Assembly: GCF_014641075.1 (NCBI RefSeq)
Contig: NZ_BMHP01000002.1
Coordinates: 124,001 to 188,000, forward strand
From: Paenibacillus nasutitermitis
GTDB taxonomy: Bacteria; Bacillota; Bacilli; Paenibacillales; Paenibacillaceae
Length of the DNA: 64,000 nt
Direction: 5' to 3'
Below the pieces are notes generated by a model. The model worked only from the letters and a program-made list of their open reading frames with translations. It searched no databases and was not told the origin of the DNA. Positions 17,946 through 26,560 of this stretch are shown here, piece after piece; the stretch's first letter is position 1, and each line of letters opens with the position of its first letter. The translations under genes were made by a program, and so were the position numbers.

Positions 17946-18434
17946 ATGATTAAAGGCCATTTGTTTCGTAAGATAGCAGTTGTGGGTATTAGTGCAGTTA
18001 TAGGTTTTACATCGCTTTCCCTGGGGCATGCGCCCAAAGCCGAAGCGGCTAAAGTAACTACAGCGAGCAAGGTTATCAGTATTGGTGATAATTACTTGGG
18101 CGTCAAATATAAATTAGGAGCAAAAAGCGGGATCAGCACCGCCTTCGACTGTTCATCCTTCACACAATATGTATTTAAGAAGGCTGGCATTTCTCTTCCG
18201 CGTACGTCGGCAGCACAAGCCAAAAAAGGAAAAGCGGTATCCCGCAAGAATCTTAAAAAAGGCGATCTGGTATTCTTCTCAACGCCAAGCTCAGGCAAGC
18301 GTGTCGGACATGTAGGCATCTATGCAGGCAATAACAAGATTTTACATACCTATGGCAAAGGCGGCGTAAAATTCACAAGCCTTGGCAACTCCTACTGGAA
18401 TTCACATTACCTGTCCGCAAAACGTGTCCTTTAA
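17946..18434 (+). CDS. Secreted NlpC/P60 cell-wall endopeptidase
   Basis: 162 aa. Signal peptide: basic start MIKGHLFRK, hydrophobic stretch IAVVGISAVIGFTSLSL, cleavage probably after AEA at about residue 35. The mature part is a single NlpC/P60 domain. Catalytic cysteine in FDCSSFTQYVFKKAG, histidine in GHVGIYAG, third residue in ILHTYGKG. It hydrolyses peptidoglycan stem peptides outside the cell. There is no SH3 or LysM targeting domain, so it is a minimal secreted hydrolase. GGAGG lies 12 nt upstream of ATG. Convergent with the sensor kinase gene. Confidence 0.93.
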   Translation: MIKGHLFRKIAVVGISAVIGFTSLSLGHAPKAEAAKVTTASKVISIGDNYLGVKYKLGAKSGISTAFDCSSFTQYVFKKAGISLPRTSAAQAKKGKAVSRKNLKKGDLVFFSTPSSGKRVGHVGIYAGNNKILHTYGKGGVKFTSLGNSYWNSHYLSAKRVL

Positions 18435-18471
18435 ATGCATCAGAACCAACGATAAATGACCAGCCGGTTTT

Positions 18472-18513
18472 ATAGAGAGCCCCTCGTTTAAATGCGCTAA
18501 AGGGGTTCTCCAT
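18472..18513. terminator. Probable shared terminator, NlpC gene and sensor kinase
   Basis: Imperfect stem GAGAGCCCCT / AGGGGTTCTC between convergent genes. Tails are only moderately T-rich, so the call is tentative. Confidence 0.5.
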
Positions 18514-18522
18514 AAAATCAGG

Positions 18523-19878
18523 CTATTTTTTTTGCGGCAAGATGATAGTAATCGTCGTTCCCTGCTCATGTTTGCTGGATACGTCGATTTGACCATCATG
18601 CAGCTCAACAATTCGCTTCGCAATGGACAGCCCAAGGCCAACCCCCCCGGTGGTACGGCTCCTTGCCCCATCCACCCGGAAAAACCTTTCGAACAAGTAG
18701 GGCATTTCGTCCTCGGGGATGCCAATTCCCTTGTCGGATACGGCGAATCTCACCGAAGTTCTCGTTACCGAAAAGGTAATATCGATCGGTTCTTTACTGT
18801 ATTTAATCGCATTATCAAGCAGAATGACCATAAGTTGTCGCACCTTATCCTTGTCTGCGATCAGTCTGACCTCCGGCTTGGCCGAATGAACCCGAATCAG
18901 CCTCTGGAAAGTCGTATACAGCATATCGGCTGTTTCATCCGCCAACTGAACAACATTAAAGGTCTCGATATTCAACCAGGCTTCCTGCTCCGCCTGCGCC
19001 AGCATCAGCATCGATTTCGTCAAGTTTTGCAGACGCTGGGATTCCTTGCTGATCGCCTCAATAGCTTCATCCCGGATTTTCTCATCATCTCTTCCCCATC
19101 GCTTCAGCATGCCGGCATAGCTGCTGATCACCGTAATCGGAGTTTTGAGCTCATGAGAGGCGTCTGCAACAAATTGCTTCTGATGCTCAAAAGTCCGATC
19201 CAGCCGGTTAATCATTTGATTAAAGGCCCGGGCAAGCTGAAGCAGCTCAGCTGACTGTTCCTTCTGATTCAGTTCGATTAATCGGAGCTTGCCGCTGCGG
19301 TCGATCTCCCGCATCGTCTGCACCATATGCTGAATGGGTGAGGTAAGCCTCGACGTGAACCAGTAGGTGCCCAGAATGGCAAATAGAATCGCGCCGATAC
19401 TGGTGATCGAAAGGGCAATTACCAGAACCTGAAGATAGCTGTCAAGCAGCGTAAGCTTGCGGTAAAGCTCAAGCGTTCCGATTACCTGGCTGTCCTGATA
19501 CAACGGAACCTTCATAAACAAAGCCCTGCGGCCTTCGATAAACATGATGCCGGTATCATGCTGCGTCGTGAACTCAGGCTTTAAATCCAACAGCTGTTGG
19601 TCGGACCCCTGATGATTAATAATGCGCCCCTGAGGATCCACAATGCGGATGAGTTCATTCACATTGTAATAATCACGCAGGAGGTCATATTCCTTCAATC
19701 TAAGAGGGTCGTTGATCCGCTTGTCTTCCAACAGAATATTCACCTTGTTCGTCAGAAGCTGGTCTTCGCTGCGCGTCGAGATATTAATGACGAACAGGTA
19801 AACGAAAATATTGAAAAGGATGAGAATGAAAATCAACCAAAAAATCGTAAAAAATGTAAACCTTCTTCGTAAGGTCAT
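18523..19878 (-). CDS. Two-component sensor histidine kinase
   Basis: 451 aa membrane kinase. Transmembrane helix 1 at about 12-34, extracytoplasmic sensor of about 120 residues, transmembrane helix 2 at about 155-178, HAMP linker, then the dimerisation domain with the phospho-histidine in FVADASHELKTPITVISSY. The ATPase domain has N box LLDNAIKYSKEP, G1 SDKGIGIPEDEMPYLFERFF and G2 GGVGLGLSIAKRI. Its ATG overlaps the response-regulator stop (ATGA). The ligand is unknown. Resembles ArlS/YkoH-type kinases of Bacillales. Confidence 0.95.
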   Translation of the reverse strand: MTLRRRFTFFTIFWLIFILILFNIFVYLFVINISTRSEDQLLTNKVNILLEDKRINDPLRLKEYDLLRDYYNVNELIRIVDPQGRIINHQGSDQQLLDLKPEFTTQHDTGIMFIEGRRALFMKVPLYQDSQVIGTLELYRKLTLLDSYLQVLVIALSITSIGAILFAILGTYWFTSRLTSPIQHMVQTMREIDRSGKLRLIELNQKEQSAELLQLARAFNQMINRLDRTFEHQKQFVADASHELKTPITVISSYAGMLKRWGRDDEKIRDEAIEAISKESQRLQNLTKSMLMLAQAEQEAWLNIETFNVVQLADETADMLYTTFQRLIRVHSAKPEVRLIADKDKVRQLMVILLDNAIKYSKEPIDITFSVTRTSVRFAVSDKGIGIPEDEMPYLFERFFRVDGARSRTTGGVGLGLSIAKRIVELHDGQIDVSSKHEQGTTITIILPQKK

Positions 19879-20573
19879 GCGTCAGGCTCCTTGAGCATAT
19901 ACCCCACTCCGCGCACGGTATGAATGAGTTTATGCCGGTAGCCTTTGTCAATTTTCTGACGCAGATACCGGATATAAACATCGACAAGATTGGTTTCCCC
20001 GATAAAATCGTATCCCCAAACCTCGGACAGAATATCTTCCCGCGACTTTTCTTCATTCTTATGTTCAGCCAAATAAACCAGCAGTTCAAACTCCCTCGGT
20101 GTCAATTCAATAGGCAGATCCTTGCGGAAAACTTTCCTGGATCGAAGCTCAATGGACAAGTCCGCCGTCTTGATCACATCGGGGCTCTCCGATTCGCGCG
20201 GAGCTTGCTGAAAAATACGAAGCAAATTACGAACCCGTGCAAGCAATTCCTCCATTGCAAACGGCTTCGTTATATAATCATTGGCGCCATGCTCGAACCC
20301 GCTTACTTTATCGGGGATGGTATCGCGTGCCGTCAATAATATAATCGGGATCGGGTTGCCGCTATTACGAAGTCGGCGCAGCACCTCAATACCGTTTAGC
20401 TCCGGCAGCATCACATCCAGCAGAACCAGGTCCCACTCATTAGATTCCGCGTATGCGATGCCTGTCCTGCCATCTGCAGCCCGTCCCACTGTATAACCTT
20501 CGTGCTCCAGCTCCAGCTGCAGGATCCGGGCAATTCCATCTTCGTCTTCGATAACAAGGATGCGTTCGTTCAT
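19875..20573 (-). CDS. OmpR/PhoB-family response regulator
   Basis: 232 aa. Receiver domain with phospho-acceptor D53 (DLVLLDVMLPELNG), conserved T and K (ILLTARD, ITKPFAMEELLARV), and a C-terminal winged helix (ELTPREFELLVYLAEH, DVYIRYLRQKID, IHTVRGVGYML). Upstream partner of the overlapping sensor kinase gene. Start ATG with GGAGG. Confidence 0.96.
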   Translation of the reverse strand: MNERILVIEDEDGIARILQLELEHEGYTVGRAADGRTGIAYAESNEWDLVLLDVMLPELNGIEVLRRLRNSGNPIPIILLTARDTIPDKVSGFEHGANDYITKPFAMEELLARVRNLLRIFQQAPRESESPDVIKTADLSIELRSRKVFRKDLPIELTPREFELLVYLAEHKNEEKSREDILSEVWGYDFIGETNLVDVYIRYLRQKIDKGYRHKLIHTVRGVGYMLKEPDA

Positions 20574-20690
20574 CTAGTTGTCCTCCTACTTCTTTGCAGT
20601 TTCATTAGAGGCCATTATTTCCCCAATCATAATGAAGCAAAGCATGGATTGCAAGTGGAGTCTCTGGTGTATACATGCAGCAGTTTACAT

Positions 20691-20725
20691 AAAAAGCTCA
20701 GCCTAAAGCAATGCAGGTTAAGCTG
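20691..20725 (-). terminator. Probable terminator of the ABC-F gene
   Basis: Stem AGCTTAACCT / AGGCTGAGCT (one wobble, one mismatch) followed by TTTTT on the minus strand, about 60 nt past the ABC-F stop. No other feature was seen between the ABC-F and regulator genes. Confidence 0.6.
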
Positions 20726-20785
20726 GTCATTACAAAGAAAAATGCTTGATCTGTATCTGCCTTTGTTTAGGTTGAACATTCTTTA

Positions 20786-22348
20786 CTATCGTTGACTGCT
20801 GCTCTGCATGGACCACGCCTCGACATCCCAAACCTTGGTTACCCAGTCCTCATAGAAATCAGGTTCATGGGACACCAGAACAATCGTTCCTTTGAAAGCT
20901 TTAAGCGCCCGTTTCAGCTCTGCTTTGGCCACAACATCCAGATGGTTAGTCGGCTCATCAAATGCAATCCAGTTGCTCTCCCGCATCATCAGCTTGCACA
21001 AACGTACTTTTGCCTGCTCACCACCGCTAAGATGGCTGAGCGACCGCGTAATATGCTCATTCTTAAGACCACAGCGCGCCAGTGCGCCACGCACTTCGCT
21101 TTGGGTCATATGCGAATATTCATTCCAAACATCATCAAGCGGCGTTAAACCGGGGGCCTTTGCTTCCTGCTCGAAATAAGCGGGAAACAGAAAATCACCG
21201 GTGTAGGTTTTGCCGTCAAGCGGCGGTATAACTCCGAGTATCGTCTTGAGCAGCGTGGATTTGCCGACACCGTTGCAGCCGACAATCGCTATTTTGTCAC
21301 CGCGCTCAATGAGCATATTCATTTCCGGCAGCAGCGGCTTCGTGTATCCAATCGCAAGACCTGTTGCCTCGAATACGGTTTTGCCGCTGGAGCGTGCTTC
21401 CTTGAAATTGAAGGTCGGCTTCATGGCTTCATCCGGACGGTCGATCCGGTCGATCCGGTCAAGTTGTTTCTCACGACTTTTAGCCCGTCCGCTCGTAGAT
21501 GCACGCGCTTTGTTTCGTTGGATGAAATCTTCCTGCTTCTTTATATATTCCTGCTGTTTCTCATAAGCATCTATGTGCTGTGCCTTGTTCAGATCTGCCA
21601 TCTGCAGGAATTTCTCATAGTTGGCCGTGTAGCGGGTAAGCTTGCCAAACTCCAGATGGTAGATAACATTGACAACATCATTCATAAATCCTGTTTCATG
21701 GGAAATAAGCATGAAGGCATACGGATAATTCTTCAAATAATTTGTCAACCAGTTAATATGCTCCTCATCCAAATAGTTCGTAGGCTCATCCAATAATAAG
21801 ACCGTCGGTTTCTCCAGCAGCAGCTTGGCAAGAAGTACCTTCGTGCGCTGTCCCCCGCTCAGGGAAGCTACGTCGCGGTCCAGACCGATCGCACTGAGGC
21901 CCAAACCGTTCGCCATTTCATCCACCTTGACATCAAGCAGGTAGAAATCGCCGATCTCCAGCTCTTCCTGGATCTCCCCCATCCGGACAAGCAGCTCTTC
22001 AAGATGATCCGAATTGGCATCCGCCATTTGTCCGATTATTTCATTAAGCTCCTTCTCCAGTTCCAGAAGCGGGAGATAAGCATCCTTTAGGACGTCCCGG
22101 ATTGTTTTGGTTGGTGTCAGTTGGGTATGCTGGTCCAAATAACCATAGCGCACTCTCGGTGTCCACTCCACTTTGCCGCTGTCTTTCAACAGCTTTCCGG
22201 TCAAGATGTTCATCATTGTCGATTTGCCGGTACCATTGGCGCCAACAAGTCCGACATGCTCGCCTGCGAGCAGGCGGTAGGAAACATTTTTGAATAAGGT
22301 ACGGTCACCAAAATTATGGGATAGATCTTCAACTGTCAGTAAACTCAT
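20786..22348 (-). CDS. ABC-F family ribosome-associated ATPase (YfmM-like)
   Basis: 520 aa from ATG 22348 (M-S-L-L-T-V-E-D), 9 nt after GGAG; the ATG at 22354 is too close. Two ABC domains in one chain with no membrane segment. Walker A GLVGANGTGKSTMMNIL and AIVGCNGVGKSTLLKTIL; signatures LSGGQRTKVLLAKLLL and LSGGEQAKVRLCKLMM; Walker B VLLLDEPTNYLD and WIAFDEPTNHLD. The linker is charged (QRNKARASTSGRAKSREKQL). ABC-F proteins act at the ribosomal E site on stalled or antibiotic-bound ribosomes; the exact role of this subfamily is not certain. A leader of about 240 nt precedes it. Confidence 0.93.
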   Translation of the reverse strand: MSLLTVEDLSHNFGDRTLFKNVSYRLLAGEHVGLVGANGTGKSTMMNILTGKLLKDSGKVEWTPRVRYGYLDQHTQLTPTKTIRDVLKDAYLPLLELEKELNEIIGQMADANSDHLEELLVRMGEIQEELEIGDFYLLDVKVDEMANGLGLSAIGLDRDVASLSGGQRTKVLLAKLLLEKPTVLLLDEPTNYLDEEHINWLTNYLKNYPYAFMLISHETGFMNDVVNVIYHLEFGKLTRYTANYEKFLQMADLNKAQHIDAYEKQQEYIKKQEDFIQRNKARASTSGRAKSREKQLDRIDRIDRPDEAMKPTFNFKEARSSGKTVFEATGLAIGYTKPLLPEMNMLIERGDKIAIVGCNGVGKSTLLKTILGVIPPLDGKTYTGDFLFPAYFEQEAKAPGLTPLDDVWNEYSHMTQSEVRGALARCGLKNEHITRSLSHLSGGEQAKVRLCKLMMRESNWIAFDEPTNHLDVVAKAELKRALKAFKGTIVLVSHEPDFYEDWVTKVWDVEAWSMQSSSQR

Positions 22349-22595
22349 GTTCATGTACTCCGTTTCTATATGGTCGTTAATGACCGGTACTTCCGCATTC
22401 GTGAAAATAAGCACAAAACGAAGAAGAAACGAACCTCGCCATCCTCGGACAGCAAAGCTGGTTTCTCCCTACCTAAAGATCGGAAACAAGAATGATTGAT
22501 CGAATAGTTTTCTGATCTGTTAAGCAATTCCGGCGAAAATACGCCCGGCGGTTCGTGTCTTCCAATCAGCCGAATCAAATACCGCTTGCGTACCA

Positions 22596-22627
22596 TTGTA
22601 TCACAGGAGCTTGGCTATTGTGACAAC
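22596..22627 (-). promoter_or_regulatory. Candidate promoter and long leader of the ABC-F gene
   Basis: TACAAT (22596-22601) with GTCACA 18 nt upstream (or TTGTCA at 20 nt). Transcription from here would give a leader of about 240 nt before the ABC-F start, and the leader contains the GC-rich hairpin CCGGGCG...CGCCGG. A 76-codon frame beginning MVRKRYLIRLIGRHEPPG covers most of it and could be a leader ORF. Confidence 0.3.
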
Positions 22628-22628
22628 T

Positions 22629-24242
22629 TCATGCAAAAAGGTTGCTTATCAAGGGCTGAAAAACCTTCTCAAGCGCTTTCATCCAGTCTTTCCGAGAAGT
22701 GGCCCACTGTCCGCTCCAGATCATCTCCGCCCATGCTTCTGCCGGAAGCAGCGGAATCGAAAAAGCGGGTTTGCGCGGAATCATGGACAACCATTCTGTC
22801 CGGTAGCGGAATTTCATATCCTTATTGGCGACCCAACTGGTAGCAAGACCCCGTTTGTCCCGTTCAAAGCATAGAGCTTGCGCAGCTTTGATACGCGAGG
22901 GCGTCCATTTGGCAGGAAGCGGATCGACAACAAACAGCAGAATATCGGCGCTCAGCAGCTGCTCCTGAGCTTCCCGCTCCGTCCATTGGCTTGAGAGGTC
23001 GGTTATGACCACAGGCTGTTTCATCGATTCCAGCATCATTTTGTATTTCAATCCATGATCCGCGCTTTCCCCGGGAATATCGGGCAGCAGCGAGTGCCAT
23101 ACAATATGCGGGTCGTTCTTTGTCCTTGTCCTTCTATATCGGGAATCCTGCGGTTTGTCCATCACCATGGGGGATGCAGCAGAATCCTCCAGATTTAATA
23201 AAGCATGCCATTCCGGCGCTAGCAGCGGATGCTCCACTGCTGAACAATCCATACCGCGCCCCTGGATCAGCCGAGCCAATGTTACCGCCAGGAATGTTGC
23301 TCCGCTCCCTGGTGCGAGGGAAGCAACCATTATATGTTTTGCAGCTTCTCCAGCATTATACCTGCTCGTTTGACGGATTCCCCCTTTTATAGAAGTAGCC
23401 TGTCCATTCGCAATATGTTCTGCATCTATTAAATGGGTCAGACAAGACTCAAGCGCTACTCTCACCTCCCCTATCGAGGAATAACGGCAATTGGGCCGGG
23501 GATCGGTCATTTTCCCGATCACGCCTCTGACCGATGGGGTGATGTGCATACTGGCTCCACTTGCTGTCAGTCCGCCTTCATGAAGCTTGGAGCCACCGGT
23601 AAGCAGATAGAACAGCAGCGCTCCAAGACCGAATACATCCGTTCTTGCATCGCTTTGCAGATCACCCTCCTGCTCAGGAGCTGCAAAGCCCGGAGTCCCC
23701 AATTTTATCGTGTCCTGATTCTGCCCGTGTTTATATCGTCTGGCGATGCCAAAATCGATCAGGCGCACAAATCCGCTTTGATCCATCATGACATTCGTCG
23801 GTTTCAGATCACGGTGAATAATTGGCGGATTTTGCATATGCAGGTAGTGAAGCGCATCGCATAGCTGAATGCAAGCATTCAGCGCCTCCGATTCCGGCAT
23901 GATTCCGGCCCTGCTGAGCGTTAATCTGCACTGCAGCGTGTGCCCGTCAATATAATCCATGACCAAAATTTCCTTCCCCTCGCGATCAGGTGGAAAATAA
24001 TCGACGATTAGCGGAAGATGCGGATGATTCAGACGCATGAGGAGGGCTGCTTCCTCCACGCTGTATAACCCTTCGGCTGATGGAGGCTTATTCACCTTGA
24101 GTGCGCGCAATTTCCCCTGAAGCCTCAGATCCTCTGCAGCGTATACTTCCCCCATTCCGCCTTGCCCGATCAAACCTGCAATCCGGTAACGGTCGCCGAC
24201 CAGATCGCCGATTCCATACCCGCTGTCCCCGCTTGAACTCAT
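22629..24242 (-). CDS. Ser/Thr protein kinase fused to a ParA/MinD-like domain
   Basis: 537 aa from ATG 24242, behind GGGAGG; the longer in-frame start runs through a terminator and is rejected. Hanks-type kinase at about 15-275: glycine loop IGQGGMGEVYAAED, lysine in LRALKVNK, catalytic loop IIHRDLKPTNVMMD, metal motif IDFGIARRY, activation segment GTPGFAAPEQE. No PASTA repeats or membrane helix. The C-terminal part (about 305-537) starts MVASLAPGSGATFLAVTLAR, a deviant Walker A of the MinD/ParA type, followed by VVITDLSSQW and ILLFVVDPLPAKW. This fused architecture is uncommon. A terminator directly precedes its ribosome binding site. Confidence 0.88.
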   Translation of the reverse strand: MSSSGDSGYGIGDLVGDRYRIAGLIGQGGMGEVYAAEDLRLQGKLRALKVNKPPSAEGLYSVEEAALLMRLNHPHLPLIVDYFPPDREGKEILVMDYIDGHTLQCRLTLSRAGIMPESEALNACIQLCDALHYLHMQNPPIIHRDLKPTNVMMDQSGFVRLIDFGIARRYKHGQNQDTIKLGTPGFAAPEQEGDLQSDARTDVFGLGALLFYLLTGGSKLHEGGLTASGASMHITPSVRGVIGKMTDPRPNCRYSSIGEVRVALESCLTHLIDAEHIANGQATSIKGGIRQTSRYNAGEAAKHIMVASLAPGSGATFLAVTLARLIQGRGMDCSAVEHPLLAPEWHALLNLEDSAASPMVMDKPQDSRYRRTRTKNDPHIVWHSLLPDIPGESADHGLKYKMMLESMKQPVVITDLSSQWTEREAQEQLLSADILLFVVDPLPAKWTPSRIKAAQALCFERDKRGLATSWVANKDMKFRYRTEWLSMIPRKPAFSIPLLPAEAWAEMIWSGQWATSRKDWMKALEKVFQPLISNLFA

Positions 24243-24261
24243 CCCTGTTCCTCCCTGAACG

Positions 24262-24315
24262 AAAAAAAGCATCCTGAAAGCACAGGCTTTGTCGCCTGTA
24301 CGATCAGGATGCTTT
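24262..24315 (-). terminator. Terminator between the RlmM-like gene and the kinase
   Basis: Minus-strand stem AAAGCATCCTGATCGTACAGG / CCTGTGC...CAGGATGCTTT with seven T (24262-24268). It ends about 8 nt before the kinase Shine-Dalgarno, so kinase expression would need readthrough or a promoter inside the hairpin region. Confidence 0.85.
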
Positions 24316-24426
24316 CCCGAATTTATGAAGCTGAATAGCAATGGCTGTTTTTTAGAAATAAAAGGAAAGTATAAATCTTCTCTAAAAGTCTAAGTGAAGA
24401 AGCTTGCGTCGCAGTAAAGGACGGCG

Positions 24427-25449
24427 TTAGCCGTTTCGTTTAATCAAGTATAACGTAATCTCATCGCGATTGTGAAACAATTGTTTGGCTTTTTTCAGCT
24501 CAAATGAGGTTTCCAGCTTGGAAATGACATCACGGATGATCTGCAGCGGTTTCTTATGCATCAGTTTCAAGGTAATAATAGCGGTCGCCCCGGATGCGAG
24601 GGCTTCGAGCTGCTCGAGCACCAGCTTCACCATTTGCATGGGACTCCAGCTCATATCGCACACAAGCAGATCGAAGATTTCCGGCTGGAATTTCACATCG
24701 GAAGCATTTTTCTTCAAATATGTCAGCCGGTGATAGCTCGCCAGCGAAGGATGCAGTTCCGCAGGATCGACGGCGGTCACTTGCAGTCCGCGCTCCAGCA
24801 GCAATTGGGTCCAGCCTCCGGGAGCCGCGCCGATATCCAGCGCTTCGTCAAATTCGGCAAAATCCAGCCTGAAGGTCCGTTCCGCTTCCAGCAGCTTGAA
24901 CTTGGCCCGGGATATCTGCCCTTCCTCCCGTTGAAAGCGTACAGCGCCGCCTGGCCAGTCCGACAACTGTTCGTGCGGCGTGCCCCACCCGACATAAAAT
25001 TGTTCCGTTCCCGCGTAGATGGAGAGAATCAGATCGGGCGATTGCATAGCGGGCTCGGCGCCAAGCTCTGTCAGAACCGCATCCAGAACTGCTTTCGTAT
25101 CCGCAGCCGAGTAAATAAAGGGGGTACGCTCCGCACGCCGCAGATGGACGGCTGCAGTACGGCCTTCACAGCGGATACGGGCATGGCGTACAAGGTCGGA
25201 TAAGGCTTCTAAATCATCAGCATTCCCATATATTGGAAGTAAACGGTCGATCGGCTGGATATGGCGCAGAAATATCGGTTCCTTAGCTTCCAAGACTGCC
25301 AATACCTCTTCACGGCTTTGCGGCAGCTCCATCCGGAATATCTCCCCAGCTGCCAGCTGCGTAAATTTAATGCCGTCAAATAATCGTCGCAGCTCTTCCA
25401 TTGCATAACTGGCGAACCCATGATTGGCTGTACCTATCCACTGCGTCAA
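24427..25449 (-). CDS. RlmM-like 2'-O-ribose RNA methyltransferase
   Basis: 340 aa. N-terminal THUMP-like region at about 1-160 and a FtsJ/RrmJ-type methyltransferase domain at about 175-340. SAM motif ALDIGAAPGGWTQLLLERG. The K-D-K-E tetrad is visible as SRAKFKLLEAE, LLVCDMSW, IITLKLMHKK and DEITLYL. RlmM methylates C2498 of 23S rRNA in proteobacteria; the target here is inferred. TTG start with GGGAGGAG, overlapping the stop of the ABC ATPase gene (TTGA). Confidence 0.85.
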   Translation of the reverse strand: MTQWIGTANHGFASYAMEELRRLFDGIKFTQLAAGEIFRMELPQSREEVLAVLEAKEPIFLRHIQPIDRLLPIYGNADDLEALSDLVRHARIRCEGRTAAVHLRRAERTPFIYSAADTKAVLDAVLTELGAEPAMQSPDLILSIYAGTEQFYVGWGTPHEQLSDWPGGAVRFQREEGQISRAKFKLLEAERTFRLDFAEFDEALDIGAAPGGWTQLLLERGLQVTAVDPAELHPSLASYHRLTYLKKNASDVKFQPEIFDLLVCDMSWSPMQMVKLVLEQLEALASGATAIITLKLMHKKPLQIIRDVISKLETSFELKKAKQLFHNRDEITLYLIKRNG

Positions 25450-26234
25450 CGCGCCACTCCTCCCGATTTTGCTACAGCACGGATCCAGGGTCTGCCGTCA
25501 ACCCACTCCACTTCCACCGGCCAATCATAAGCCTGGCTGAGTGCTTCGGCGCTCAAAACCTCTTCTTTTGGTCCTGCTGCCGTTATCCTGCCCTCATGAA
25601 GCAGCGCGACATGGGTGAATAACGGAATAATTTCCTCCAGATGATGCGTTACATAGACGACCATCAACCCGCGATCCGTCAACCGCCCCAGATCAACCAG
25701 CAGCTTTTCGCGTTCATGCAGATCAAGGCCTGCGCAAGGCTCGTCCATAATGAGAAGCTTAGGGTTGGACATAAGGGATCGGGCGAGCAGGATTTTTTTT
25801 CTTTCACCCTGCGACAACGTCCCAAGCGATTGATTGACCATATGCCCTAAGCCGACTTCCTCTACCAGCCGGATCGCCTTCAAGCGCACATTCTCATCAA
25901 TAGCCTGATAGAAACGCAAAAAAGCATATTCCCCTGTTGCGACAATTTCCCATACCGGGTCGCTGAGAGAAAGCTTCTCAATAACGGATTGGCTGATATA
26001 GCCGATTTCCTTGCGCACCTCGCGCACGTCGCATGCGCCAAAGCGGTAACCCAGCACATCAACAGTCCCGGTGGAAGGGAACATGTAACCGGTCATCATC
26101 TCCAGCAGTGTGGTTTTGCCTGAGCCATTGCGTCCCAGAATAACCCAGTGCTGTCCTTTTTCCATATGTAAATCAACACCGCTTAGAATATCCCGCTCTT
26201 CACGGCGTAATGAGATAGATTGCATATGAATCAT
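25446..26234 (-). CDS. Orphan ABC ATPase (YlmA-like)
   Basis: 262 aa single ABC domain: Walker A ILGRNGSGKTTLLEMMTG, Q loop GYISQSV, signature LSQGERKKILLARSL, Walker B LLIMDEPCAGLD, H loop VVYVTHHLEEI. No permease gene is adjacent, so it either serves a distant permease or works in the cytosol, as suspected for YlmA. Its stop overlaps the RlmM-like start. Confidence 0.9.
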   Translation of the reverse strand: MIHMQSISLRREERDILSGVDLHMEKGQHWVILGRNGSGKTTLLEMMTGYMFPSTGTVDVLGYRFGACDVREVRKEIGYISQSVIEKLSLSDPVWEIVATGEYAFLRFYQAIDENVRLKAIRLVEEVGLGHMVNQSLGTLSQGERKKILLARSLMSNPKLLIMDEPCAGLDLHEREKLLVDLGRLTDRGLMVVYVTHHLEEIIPLFTHVALLHEGRITAAGPKEEVLSAEALSQAYDWPVEVEWVDGRPWIRAVAKSGGVAR

Positions 26235-26254
26235 ATTTAGTATCCCCCTTTTTG

Positions 26255-26560
26255 TTACACCAGCATAGGTCCATTATGAATAACGATATGAGACGGAGCA
26301 TGCTGAAGCAGCAGATTCATCATCTGCGCCCGGCCTGCTGGACTGGATGTATGAAAATAAATCGTGTTCGGATAATGTCCGGTTTCGACAATGTATCTGG
26401 CAACCTCAAGACCTGTCGGCTGTCCCCAGCCCAGATCGTAGTCCAGAGACAGAATGTTCACATCTTCCCGCTCCAGAAGCTGCTTGCATTCTTCTGCATT
26501 TTTGGCTAGCCTGAAGCCTTCCGGACAGGCTCTGTAGTCATCAAGATATACGTTGATCAT
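26255..26560 (-). CDS. Cyclic-phosphate-processing receiver-domain protein (cREC)
   Basis: 101 aa. Receiver-like fold with conserved blocks MINVYLDDYRACPEGF, ILSLDYDLGWGQPTG and IYFHTSSPAGRAQMMNLL, which match the cREC family predicted to process cyclic phosphates in RNA repair or nucleotide signalling. It is not a classic response regulator: the lysine and threonine positions are replaced. It overlaps endonuclease IV by 4 nt (ATGA), so it is co-translated with a DNA repair enzyme. Confidence 0.8.
   Translation of the reverse strand: MINVYLDDYRACPEGFRLAKNAEECKQLLEREDVNILSLDYDLGWGQPTGLEVARYIVETGHYPNTIYFHTSSPAGRAQMMNLLLQHAPSHIVIHNGPMLV

Noticed and set aside
22629-24341. Longer kinase start at 24341
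   Set aside because: The extra 33 codons run through an intrinsic terminator; ATG 24242 has GGGAGG.
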